Assembly (NCBI GenBank): GCA_030762935.1
Contig: CM060900.1
Coordinates: forward strand, 393,193,632 to 393,257,631
DNA from: Hymenopus coronatus
Taxonomy: Eukaryota; Arthropoda; Insecta; Mantodea; Hymenopodidae
DNA length: 64,000 bases
Direction: 5' to 3'
A model generated the notes under the pieces. That model had not been told where the DNA came from, searched no databases, and saw only the letters and a program-made list of their open reading frames with translations. The translations under genes were made by a program, and so were the position numbers. Positions 1 through 9,629 of the stretch are shown here, piece after piece (position 1 is the stretch's first letter; each line of letters begins with the position of its first letter).

Positions 1-80
1 AGGAAGGTCCTCCACTTCTCGTAGCTTGTTGCCACGGGGAGCCGACCACTCTGCATGCCAGCATGAGGATATCGATCGTT

Positions 81-323
81 TTTTTTGGTAGTGTTTAACG
101 CCCGCTTTAACTACTTATGGCACCGCAGGCGGTGACACTGATGATACATGAATGATGATGCAGCCCCGGTGGAATGCGATGGCGGGGGAAACCGGAGTAC
201 CCGGAGAAAACCCGCCCCAGCGCCGCTTTGTCCACAACAAATCTCACATGCGGTCGTTTAGGATCGAACCCCGGTCGTCTAGGTGAGAGGCAAGTGGTTA
301 ACCACTCGGCCACGGCGCGCCCG
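81..323 (-). mobile_element. tRNA-derived SINE, long form with LINE-like tail
   Basis: Read on the minus strand, the head resembles a tRNA. It has an A box (TGGCCGAGTGG, complement of 302-312) and a B box (GGTTCGATCC, near 262-271). A body of about 150 bases follows, then the tail GTAGTTAAAGCGGGCGTT, then AAACACTACC and an A run (the T run at 79-86). The direct repeat TATCGATCGTT at 70-80 and TACCGATCGTT at 324-334 (one mismatch) is a target-site duplication. The element lies inside the RNase H region of LINE copy A. Related copies are at 9953-10152, 16866-17075, 52462-52700 and 61776-61837. Confidence 0.9.
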
Positions 324-350
324 TACCGATCGTTGCATAACAAGCTTGAA

Positions 351-1346
351 GCCTGATGATGTAACGTTAGGAATCACAGGACTGGCTTCCATGGCTGCCG
401 TCTATGCTGCCAAATCCGCCAGTTCATTCCCCGGCAAACTAATGTGACCAGGAACTCAAGCGCAGTCCACATTAACGCCTGACGCGTGCAAAATATGGAA
501 CGTATCCTGAATACGCTGTAGGATATGATGGTATTTGTGCAGCTCACGAATACGCTGAAGGGGATGGAGGGAATCCCTCATTATAAGGCTTTCACCCAGA
601 TTTCGACGGTGAACGGAGAATGGCGCGATATATGGCACAGAGCTCTACAGAGTAAATGGATGTGTCACTAAGCAAACCGAAAGTAAAAGAGGTTGTCCTA
701 GTAACAAAGACATATACGACACCGTCGGGGCACTTACTGCCGTCGGTATATATAGCAATACGGCCACTGTGCTTTGATAAAGCTTCTAAAAAGCAAGTAC
801 GGATACTAGACAGGCTTAGCAGGTTTCCCATAAGCCGTCATCTCGAGGTCGACGTGAGATATAGCGCGTAACCAAGCCGGGTACACCCTCTCCCCCTAGG
901 GGAACATACGAGACAGGGCAATATGATGTTGCCGAAGAAGCTCACGGAAACGGAAACTTGCAGGCCTGGGACTGAGAGACAGGTTTCTATAGCGTACGTC
1001 TAGCTCGGTATTAAAAATGGAGTAAACGTTGGATGGGAAGGCATGCACCGCAGCTTTCAGCCATAATTACCCGCAGGATATTGACTCGACACCGCAGAGG
1101 GGGTTTTGCAGATTCGGCGTAGAGACTAACAACCGGGCTGGTCGGAAAAGCCCCGAACGCTACACGGATGCCCTCATTGTGGACCGCGTCTAATTTCTCA
1201 GCAGAGATGGTCGTGCTGAAAAGTAAACAGTGCACCCATAGTCCAATTTTAATAGGATAATTGCGCGGTAAAAACGCAGCAACACTGTCCGATCCGCACC
1301 CAAGATTTGCCACCTGGTATCCGTTAAATATTGAGAGAGCGGTCAA
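351..1346 (-). pseudogene. LINE copy A: RT C-terminus and RNase H remnant
   Basis: The segment 1011-1346 encodes the thumb-side part of the reverse transcriptase. Its motif KLDAVHNEGIRVAFGAF, followed by TSPVVSLYAES, is characteristic of I/Jockey/R1-type LINEs. A short conserved linker (about 900-990) matches the one in copy B at 11290-11400. Next comes the start of RNase H at 592-831, with the catalytic-type sequence IYTDGSK, and further RNase H sequence at 456-638 (ILQRIQD). The frame changes several times, so no intact protein can be made. In the family, RNase H degrades the RNA strand of the cDNA hybrid. Confidence 0.8.
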
Positions 1347-1510
1347 GTCGTGCTTTCAGCTGCACTATACGTGGTGACCAGCAAAGTTTGCGATCGAACC
1401 CCAACCCAAGGAATCTCGCCTGACCTGCGTATGGAAGTAAATCTGTCACCTACTCTCCGAGTAGGTAACATTTGCCACCAATGGCGCCAGAAGTTACCAC
1501 AGAGGGACTT

Positions 1511-2260
1511 CTAAGTTGAAAAATGAAAGCCATTGTCTGAGCTCCAAGCAGAAAGATTGTCCAAACACGGCTGGAGACGGCGTTCCAAAAACGGCGTACG
1601 CTGAGAAGTATAAAAGATGGCAAAATCGTCTACGAATAAGCAGGATGAGACGCCTGAGGGAACACATTGCGATGTAGAATTAATAACTATAGCAAACAGC
1701 GTCACCATTAGTACAGACCCCTGTGGTACTCCTTTTTTTTGAATAAAAGAATGAGAAAAAACCTAGCCGAACCCCTACTCGGAAAAACCGGTCGCTCATA
1801 AACTCCTCAATGAATAACTGTAAGTGCCCACATATATTCCAGTTGTTGAGGGGACGCAAAATACCTGCTTCCCAACACGCGTCATAAACTTTCTCGAGGT
1901 CAAAAAATATCCCGACCGTTTGACAGTTCTTGAGAAAGCCGTCCATGATCTGCGTCGATAGCGAAACAAAGTGGTCAACCGCAGAACGACGCCTCCGAAA
2001 ACCGCAATGGGTGTTTGTAAATTGTGGGATTCGAGCCACCACACCAACCATCCATTGATCATGTGTTCCATCACCTAGCAAATGCATCTGGCGAGGGAAA
2101 TAGTACGGTAGGTGGAAGGAATGTGGCGGTCCTTTCCAGGTTTAAGAATAGGTATGACGGTGGCCTCCCGCCACTTGCCTGGAAAATTGGTGTCCGCCCA
2201 GACACGATTATAGACCTTGACATTAGGAGAGAGATGTAACATTTAGACCTGGATTCCATC
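1511..2260 (-). pseudogene. LINE copy A: reverse transcriptase fragment
   Basis: Two overlapping frames carry the palm of a LINE reverse transcriptase. One (1680-2087) has THCGFRRRRSAVDHFVSLSTQIMDGF split across the usual QCGFR position, then IFFDLEKVYD, the aspartate-bearing strand. The other (1511-1708) has the active-site motif FVDDFAIFY, where most relatives have YADD or FADD. A third, opposite in order, carries RTATFLP and other remnants around 2071-2259. The frameshift near 1690 and the loss of PQGS show that it is a pseudogene. It matches copies B (11593-11950) and C (7316-8000) position by position. Confidence 0.8.
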
Positions 2261-2673
2261 TGGTCCTGGTGCAGTGTGTCTCACAGATGAAATACATTGT
2301 CTAGCTCCGCCATGGAGAAAAGGCGATTATAATCCTCAAGGTTTCCAGACCGAAAAGAGAATCCTTGAGATTCCACCTGAGCCTTAACAGTAAGAAACTC
2401 AGGGGAATAATTGTCTGAGCTAGACACCCGAGCAAAAGCACTTCCTAAAGTGTGCACCACGTCAACAACAGCTCCAGCAGGTGTTTTGAGACCGGCGATG
2501 GGCATATGGGTGGATTTTTTTGACCACACGCCTCAACTTATTCCATACAACAGAGGAAGATTTGTTGCAATTAAAGGAAGCTGCAAATCTGCTCCACAAG
2601 TTTTTTTCCTATCCTTAATAACTTGGCTAGATATGGCGCGCAGCTTCTTATACAGCAGCAGCAGTAGCATCAG

Positions 2674-2934
2674 TAGTGGGGTTTAAGGGCGCAAAACTGC
2701 TTGGGTTATTAACGGCCTAGGGTAAATAAAAGGGCTAAAAACTAAAATGCAGAAAAACCACTAAAACAGGAATATCGCACAAGGGTTAAAACCAGGGAGA
2801 AAGCAGAAAAGAGCAATCAAGGCCAGGCTAAACTCTCGGGATTAAACTGACTCAAAAAGGGCAACGCCATTGAAGGAAAGGAAAAGTTAACCTAAAAGGC
2901 AAATCGGTAAAAAGATAAAAAACCCGAGATAAAA
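2674..2934 (-). other. LINE copy C 3' UTR
   Basis: After the C-terminal zinc-binding region ends near 2935, the minus strand continues for about 260 non-coding bases. It finishes with GCAGTTTTGCGCCCTTAAAC and CCCACTACTG. Copy B ends with the homologous CAGTAGTTTAACGCCCTTAA and ACACCAACC at 10423-10450. The same sequence type appears at the tail of the SINEs. Confidence 0.7.
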
Positions 2935-3250
2935 TTAAACGCGACTGTACATCCCGCAGCGGCGAAGAAAGTTAAAAACTCCCTCACAAGTACCAGGGTT
3001 GTCGCCAAGCAGGGTGGGAAGGTCTGTTGGCAGACATAGGGACGCACGCAGCACAGTAAAAAGGCGGCACTCCAATAAAAGATGACGCGCCGTCAAAGGC
3101 TCGTTACACGAAGCTCATTCAGATGCGGGTTCCCTACATAAAAGATACCGATGGCTAAAACAGCAGTGCCCTATACGCAGTCGCACTAAAATCACTTCAT
3201 CGCGGCGACATGCTCGCGAAGAAGTAGGACAGGGGACAGGAAGGGACTTA
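2935..3250 (-). pseudogene. LINE copy C: zinc-binding C-terminal region
   Basis: On the minus strand the translation reads EVILVRLRIGHCCFSHRYLL, then CREP, CNEPLTARHLLLECRLF and a tail ending CGMYSRV before a stop. The pattern of an R-x-R-x-GH stretch followed by Cys/His residues and HLLLEC is the usual C-terminal nucleic-acid-binding region of RNase H-bearing LINEs. It follows the RNase H domain directly. One stop and at least one Cys loss are visible (ASE-stop-ASCNEP). Confidence 0.7.
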
Positions 3251-3257
3251 ACTTCTC

Positions 3258-3746
3258 TCAGCTTGTTGCCATGAAGGCTGGACCATTCCGCGAACAGCGC
3301 GAAAGAACGGCCCGGCGCAGGTGAAGACCTACATCACCCGGAGGAACAGTGGAGCTAAAAACGTTAGTCAAAAGAATCGCAGACTTGGCAGCTGTGTCTG
3401 CTTGTTCGTTACCGCTAACATCCACGTGGCCAGGAACGCAAACAAACGACACACTGACGCCAGCGTCAGCGAGCGAGTACAGACGGTCCTGAATACGCTG
3501 TATCAAAGAATGGGAGGGATACAGCTCACTAAGGCCCTGCAGTGCACTGAGGGAATCACTACATATAACAAACTGCCTAAAATCCTGTCCCCGGATAAAA
3601 AGAAGAGCTTGGTAGATACTAAAAAGTTCTGCGGTAAAATCAGAACACTTCCCCGAAAGATGAAATGTATAACTCCGCGAATTAAAAACAAAAGCACATC
3701 CTACACCACGGTCTTCCTTGGAACCATCTGGGTAAATATATATCAA
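3258..3746 (-). pseudogene. LINE copy C: RNase H domain
   Basis: This open stretch of 162 codons is an RNase H1-like domain, which cuts the RNA of the RNA-DNA hybrid during retrotransposition. Visible landmarks are IYIYPDGSK (first catalytic Asp), FTAELFSIYQALLF (catalytic Glu), CSDSLSALQGL (second Asp), VCVPGHVDVSGNEQADTAAK (His/Asp end), in the correct order. The core looks chemically intact. It is preceded by the RT C-terminus and followed by the zinc-binding region. It is part of a dead element, because RT is split by a hAT insertion. Confidence 0.88.
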
Positions 3747-3804
3747 TGGTTAGGAAACTCAGCCTGCAAAGCTAAAAATGCGGAGCGGAAGACCGAGGAC
3801 GGAG

Positions 3805-4517
3805 TCAGTGACTACGGCATGGAGGCCAACCCAAGGTGGAACACGGAGTCTCAACGTAACCAAGAGGGGAATGAACATTCCCCCAGTTGAGAAACAGGTG
3901 GCAGGCGAACATCCAAGAGCCGAAGGAGACGAAAACGAACCTCTGCCGGAAGCAAGGTCTGCGCGCTGACATCATATTGACGGCCAAGAGATTCGTCAAA
4001 GAATAACTTGCAAGACGGGTGATCTGGCAAGAGGCGGAGAGCATAGCTGCAAAGTAGCACGTCACGCCTATAGCACAGCGAAGGTTCAGCAGCCTCCGCA
4101 GACAAACTAATAACCGGACTAGTTGGAAAAGCACCCAGCCAGACGAATCCCGCGATGGTGAACGGGGTTTAAACGACATAAAAACGAAGGGCATGCCGAA
4201 GAGTACACAATGCACCCGTAATCAAGTTTAGAGCTGACAAACGAACGGTAGAGCTGTAACAGTACTGTGCGATCTGCTCCCCAGGATGTGCCACATAAAA
4301 CACGTAAATTATATAGTGAACGATCACATCTAGCCCTCAGCGATGAGATATGGGATGACCAGCTAAGCTTCCTGTCCAACACCATGCCGAGAAACTTCAC
4401 CGTTTCGGCGAAGGTTAACGGTTCCGGCCCAAGGTGTAGAGAAGGCGGATCGTAACGTTTCCGACGCCAGAAGTTCTTCTCGGAAGAAAAACGGAAACCA
4501 TTTTCAACATTCCAAGC
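3805..4517 (-). pseudogene. LINE copy C: RT 3' half, downstream of the hAT insertion
   Basis: The open frame 4119-4589 continues the RT. HAWNVENGFRFSSEKN follows directly from LERRLQACLDRL on the other side of the hAT insertion. Next come LGMVLDRKLSW, HISSLRARCDRSLYNLRVL and SSKLDYGCIVYSSA, typical of the RT thumb. At about 4119-4150 the frame shifts into HHRGIRLAGCF and then into 3805-4105 (VISLSAEAAEPSLCYRR, SLCYRRDVLLCSYA). The first few codons of the reading frame (4518-4589) belong to the hAT end and its target duplication. Confidence 0.85.
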
Positions 4518-4735
4518 GTGTAGACCAGTGTTTCCCAACCTTTTGAAGTTCACGGCACCCTTGGGAATAACATTAAACACCAGGGGCACCCTTCCTTGAA
4601 TTAAAAGAAAATTAAGCTTAATATGTTAATTTATTGAAATATTATATAATAATAACGTACACCATAACCTAATACAGTAAACTTTACTACAATCACTGAG
4701 TAAAAATACATCAATACATTTTGTTCGATTAATGA

Positions 4736-6777
4736 TTAATGTGAAACTTGCGATTGATGCTGCTTAGAGCACAGATATGTGATGTCGGGTCTTACAGTTG
4801 ACAGTGAAACACGCAAATCATCCTCAAGGTTATTCAGTCTATTTCTTGCTTTGCATTTTATTGTCACCATAGCAGAGAAGGCTTGCTCGCATAGATAGGA
4901 TGTTGAAAAGGGCAAAAGTGCGTTAATTGCTTTCTTCATTAGGTTAGGGTACTTCTCTCTCCGTTGAAGCCAAAAACTAGCCACCGACGTCTTACTCTTG
5001 GTGAACTTACCTTTGAGTGTGGAATCAGCGCAAAGATCAATAAATTCATCTCGTTCGCAAGCAGTGGAATCTATTTCCTCTGCACTATCTACGAAATCAA
5101 ATGGTGAGACAACCCAGTCGAGATTCGTAGTGGAAATAGTTGGAAAGTACGCATCTATTGCATCTTGCAATCTTGATAAGTGATCACAAATGCGGTCTTT
5201 CAGTTTACCCAGATCTTTATCTCCTGCCACATTAAGAAGAGATGGAAAGTTCGACAAATCTCCTTTTTGAACTGCAGACTTCCAAGAACTAAGTTTTCTT
5301 TTAAAACCTTTCATTTTATTGGTTGAGGAGATTATTGTTTCATGTCGACCCTGCACCGAAACATTCAGTTCATTCAGCTTATGAAAAATATCTGCCAGAT
5401 ACGACAGTTCAAAACACCAAGAATCACTTAGTAAGAGCTCATGAAATGTGTCTTGATTTTCATCCTTAAAAAAAGTTTTTAACTGTTCTTTAAGTTAGAG
5501 AAACCGGTTCAATACACGACCCCGCGACAACCACCTTACTTCTGTGTGAAGTAACAAAGAGGTATGAGCTGCATCCGTTGCGCGACATAACTGTTCAAAA
5601 ATTCTGCACTTTAAAGGTCGAGACTTCATACAGTTCACCATTTTCACAACTTGGTTAAACACTTCAGCAAGATCTTCATTACACGCTTTCACGACTAATG
5701 CCTCTCTATGCAGAAAACAGTGAGTTATAATAATGGATGGATTTTCATTGAGAGCTCTGGCAGTAAAACCTTTAATTTTCCCAGACATAGATGGTGCACC
5801 ATCTGTACATATACCACAACAGTCTTTCCATGAAAGATCATAGTCATTGAGATAGGAATTAATAGAAACGAAAATATCATGGCCTGTGGTTGTAGTCTCC
5901 AGCGGTCTACAGAACAGAAACTGTTCACTAATCACTTTTTCATCAATATATCTGATAAAACCAAGGAGTTGCGGTTTGTTACCAATATCGAGACTCTCAT
6001 CTACTTGCAAAGCAAATGTTCTATAAGTTTTTATTTTCTCCGTGACTTGTTCGTTGATATTGCATGACATTTCAGATATCCTGCGGCTGATTGTGTTGTT
6101 GGACAGAGGAACTTTCGAAATTTGATTAGCTGCTCCTTCGCCAAGTATTGTTGAAACTATAACTTGACATGCAGGGCCAATGATTTCCTCTCCAAGAGTA
6201 TGAGGTTTCTTTTTTTTTTTTTTTTTTTTAGCTATCAGTTCTACTACTTTAAATGAGGCTTCATGAGCAGTATCACCTATGATCATTCTCTTTACCATTC
6301 GCACAGCTGTTTTCTTCTCCCCTTCTAATATATGTGAAAAATACATTACACATTGCTGTGACACACTAGGATGCTTTGTTGTAAGATGTCGCTTCAGTTT
6401 GCTAGGTACCATGGCCTCGTTGCTAAGTGTTTCGCCACAAACTAAACACACAAGGATAGGGTTTTCCTCGTTGTTATTCCACTTAAATCCATACCTAAGT
6501 AACTGTCCTGGTATGTTCTTTTCTTTCGTTTGTCTACTTTATGTGGTGAATTCGACGGTTCGGGAGAAACTGTAAGATTTGGCTTCTTAAAGCAAGCAGT
6601 AGGAGCCGACTGTTCACTTTCACTGCCCTGGTGTTTACGTTTAATCAACGCGAGGAAGACAACTGAAAGCGCCAAGCGGCGTACACTTTTATATATTGAT
6701 CTGTCGAAGTCTCGGGAATGTTCGTGAGGAAGTGAGTAGTCTCGGGAATGTTCGGCAGGGTATAGCTGTAATGCCAT
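4736..6777 (-). pseudogene. hAT transposase, SCAND3/ZBED5-like, broken
   Basis: This resembles the hAT transposases domesticated in vertebrates as SCAND3/ZBED5-type proteins. The N-terminal part (6442-6777) is lysine/serine-rich and then shifts frame near 6450. Frame 5495-6451 holds a BED-type finger (CLVCGETL, then KRHLTTKH), the first acidic motif FALQVDESLDIGN, the second CGICTDGAPSMSG, and HCFLHREAL. A stop near 5495 interrupts it. Frame 4736-5356 holds the hAT C-terminal dimerisation region (PFSTSYLCEQAFSAM, then ARNRLNNLEDDLRVSLS). A run of 18 T at about 6212-6229 encodes a Lys tract, which looks like homopolymer growth. At least one frameshift and one stop make it inactive. Confidence 0.9.
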
Positions 6778-6868
6778 CTGTGGGATACTAGTATAACTGA
6801 ATTATTGAAAAGATTCGACCACTATCACCATCTGCCGTGCACGAGAGTAATTGATTTGACTTATTTTA

Positions 6869-7156
6869 AAATAAGAACTATAGCTTTCCTGGCGACGTGT
6901 TAATTCAAGATCTTCTCGGGCTTCTAGCCAGGTAAAAACTTGGTTTGACACCAACGTTTCGAAGAAGTGCATCTTCCTCGTCTTCAGGGTGAACTGATGG
7001 TTTGAGCTTGCGGAGACTGGTATTCATCCCAGCTCTTATAAATACCAGTCTCCGCAAGCTCAAACCATCAGTTCACCCTGAAGACGAGGAAGATGCACTT
7101 CTTCGAAACGTTGGTGTCAAACCAAGTTTTTACCTGGCTAGAAGCCCGAGAAGATC
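6869..7156. mobile_element. Penelope-like palindromic element, copy 1
   Basis: Two arms of about 118 bases, nearly perfect reverse complements (about 6902-7024 and 7040-7166), are separated by a spacer of about 15 bases. One side has an extra 33 bases (6869-6901) outside the palindrome. The direct repeats TTGATTTGACTTATTTTA (6851-6868) and TTGAATTGACTTATTTTA (7157-7174) flank it. Inverted terminal copies with a one-sided extension of about 34 bases and a long variable target duplication are known for Penelope-like elements. The motifs GGGCTTCTAG and ACGTTTCG also occur in copy 2 at 34111-34376. There is no coding sequence. Confidence 0.65.
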
Positions 7157-7315
7157 TTGAATTGACTTATTTTATTTCAAGACCTTACAAGACTTAAGGT
7201 TTCAGTAGAAGGTATTTTTTTTTTTGTTTATCTCAATATCTCGCGGCACCCCTTAGCCAATCACACGGCACCCTAGGGTGCCGGGGCACACCGGTTGGGA
7301 ACCGTTGGTATAGAC

Positions 7316-8110
7316 GATCAAGACATGCCTGCAGGCGACGCTCCAAAATGCAAGTGCGCCGAGAGCTGCAATAAATTGCAAAATCGTGCACCTACAAGGA
7401 GGAGGAAATACCTGCAGGAACACACTCGACAATGGGATTGATTGCGACAGCAAAGAGAGTGACGCTGAGTACCGACCCTTGAGGTACTCCAATCTCCTCA
7501 TAAAAAAACACGAGAGCAAACAACCAACACGCATACGAAACACTCTGTTCATCATGAACTCCCGGAGGAACACTGGAAGGCGGCCACGGCAGCCCCACTT
7601 GTGCAAGGTACGCAATAAACCAGTCCTCCAGCAAGTATCATAAGCTTTCTCCAGATCGAAAAAGATGTCCACAGTTTGGCACTTGCGTAGAAATCCATTC
7701 ATGATGTGAGTCGAGAGGGAGACGAGATAGTCAGTCGTGGAGCGGTATTGGCGAAAGCCGCACTGGATATTGCAGAGGAGTTTCTCAGACTCGAGCCACC
7801 ATCGTAACCGTCCAAGGATCATGCGCTCCATCACCTTCCAAACAGCACTGGTGAGGGAGATAGGACGGTAACTGGAAGTAAGTCTACGATCCTTTCCCGG
7901 TTTTAAAATGGCAACAACGGTGGCTTCACGCCAAGCCGCATTAACAACACCCTCCTGCCAAACACGGTTATATAGGCTCAGGAGATAAGAGTTTACCATC
8001 AGAAGAGAGGTGCTGCAGCATTGCGATGTGGATACTATCAGGTCCTGAGGCGGAGTGCCGAGAAGATGCTAATGAGGCATCCAGATCTCTTCTGGTGCAG
8101 CAATTCAAGC
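7316..8110 (-). pseudogene. LINE copy C: RT 5' half
   Basis: On the minus strand from about 8110 the protein reads SGPDSIHIAMLQHL, then VVAILKPGKDR, SYRPISLTS, CGFRQYRSTTDYLVSLS and IFFDLEKAYDTCW. These are RT motifs 0 to 3 in order. Near 7520-7540 the frame shifts; the second frame (7392-7634) gives EIGVPQGSVLSVTLFAVAIN, the conserved PQGS motif. The catalytic YADD region is degraded to a readable but mutated stretch near 7385. The coding sequence is then cut by the hAT insertion at 7307. Confidence 0.87.
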
Positions 8111-8177
8111 TCTGGTCAATGTGATATAACTCCGCGTATGTTCCACCGTAGCCATAGTATATAGGATGGGATAAATT

Positions 8178-9629
8178 CTACATTGGAAGACGTTTCTGCA
8201 TATTAGGCGGTGCTGGTCGGTTTAACTTATTTTTTGGGTGTCGGACTAACATTGTGTTCAGCAGCACGACTCTCTCGCTTAAGTCTTGGAGTGGCGACAG
8301 AATCCTCCTGATCCATCTCCTCCATGGGGAAGACCCCTTTCCAATGGAAATTTTCAGTTCGAGAAGCTCGAACCGATTAGAGGTACTGATCGGCAAAGTT
8401 GCTGCCAATCTGTACTTCCCCCGCAAGATGATCTCGTGCAGAGTGGCGTGGACTTTGCTTTCCCTTAGATGTTTTGGGAGAGTGCTTGACACTATTTTTC
8501 AGAAAGTCTTGTCTAACATAACTGGTCCTGAACTGTTTTGCAGGTACAGAAAACGGCACAAGTTTATCAGTCTTAGTTCCCGATGTCGAAGGTTTAGACA
8601 CATCTGCTGCACTGTTCTGTATACTGGCGGATTTGGCAGATGTTGATGCCGACTTTGTAGATGCAGAGGAAGGCTTTGGTAATGCTCTGGCTAAGAGAAC
8701 CTTTTCTGCAATGGTTTCCTAATCTATATCGCGGTTTGCGTTGAGATTTCCCAACACGGTACCAATTTACGAGTACAGAGCTAAAGGTACCGGACTTTGG
8801 GACAGAAGGTTGGCGGAGTCGCATGAGCTTCTGAGGACACCTTCTCTTTAACCCCTATCTCCTGGATATCCTTCTCCTCTCCTCTGCCTTCTCCCCTCTT
8901 GGGAGCTTGATGAATGTTTGCCGTCTCACACCACAGTATGTGAAGGCAAATGGAGGTGAAGTACACACACCATCGTGGGAGAGTTCACCACAGTTGGTAC
9001 AGGTAGATTCGTGGTTGCAAAAACAAGGCGGGTGACCAAAAAGCTGACACATAGCACCGGAGCGGGTTTGGTATGTAAGACCTAACCTCCACGGCTTCAT
9101 ACCCTGCCTTAATATTTTGAGGAAGATCTATCTGATCAAATGTAAGGAACAGGTTAGGGTAGACATGAATTCTCCATTTACTTTACGCTGGACCCGAGAC
9201 AGATCTGACCCCTTGGTCCGACATATTCTCTCGGATTTCTTCAGTGCTTAGACCATTAAGAGCGCGGGTGGTTATCACACCGCGTGAGGAGTTGAGCGTC
9301 TTATGGGCTTCGATCTTCACAGGGTAGCTTGCAAACATTTTGGCCTACAGCATTTTGGCTACCTAAGATGCAGATACTGCCTCAATCAGCAGCGTGCCGT
9401 TACGGGCTCTAACATACGATTTAACGGGACCAGCTATAGCATCGAGACCCTTTTGAATTGCAAAAGGGCTCGCCATAGAGAACTTCCTCCCTTCCTCCGT
9501 CCCATAAACAACCAAGTGGCAAGGTCCACAAGACTCAACTACTTCTTTTCCAATATCACGACTATGGTTAAAGGGCTTTTTCTTTGGTGCCATAAAGACA
9601 GAAAACGTTTCATCCTCCAGTGCTCCCAA
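8178..9629 (-). pseudogene. LINE copy C: gag-like ORF1 remnant
   Basis: Several minus-strand fragments form the nucleic-acid-binding ORF1. Upstream pieces lie at 9363-9629 (KPFNHSRDIGKEVVESCGP) and 8855-9100, where RLGLTYQTRSGAMCQLFGHP and CNHESTCTNCGELSHDGVC form a CCHC-like zinc-knuckle stretch. The C-terminal region at 8178-8601 has KLVPFSVPAKQFRTSYV and a Pro-rich end. Copy B has the same protein at 13431-14332 (AVEHSAPQKAIKISYV). The frame is broken many times. The role in related LINEs is packaging of the element RNA. Confidence 0.7.

Larger units (their letters stand above)
1..2660 (-). mobile_element. LINE copy A, partial, APE/RT/RNase H type
   Basis: This is a decayed non-LTR retrotransposon read on the minus strand. 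From its 5' side it shows the endonuclease-RT linker (about 2281-2650), the reverse transcriptase (1511-2260), the RT C-terminal region (1011-1346), the start of RNase H (592-831) and more RNase H sequence (351-638 and 1-80). The linker shares the SSDNYSPEFL motif with copy B. The element has no endonuclease in the window and runs off the left edge. It is broken by frameshifts and by a SINE at 81-323. Its 5' side abuts the 3' end of copy C at about 2660-2675, next to a short CAG-rich stretch. Confidence 0.85.
4526..7307 (-). mobile_element. hAT transposon inserted in LINE copy C
   Basis: The terminal inverted repeats are CAGTGTTTCCCAACC (4526-4540) and GGTTGGGAACCGTTG (7293-7307). They are flanked by 8-bp target duplications GTGTAGAC (4518-4525) and GTATAGAC (7308-7315), with one mismatch. 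An 8-bp duplication is diagnostic of hAT elements. The 2.8-kb element carries a BED-finger transposase gene on the minus strand and a Penelope-like palindrome in its 5' region. The interrupted LINE reading frame can be followed across the insertion. Confidence 0.92.

Noticed and set aside
107..343. 78-codon minus-strand reading frame that looks protein-like
   Set aside because: It is translation of the SINE itself; the same frame appears at each SINE copy (for example 52423-52644) and starts in the tRNA-like head.
3321..3890. 189-codon plus-strand frame
   Set aside because: It is antisense to the RNase H and RT of LINE copy C, which have clear conserved motifs.
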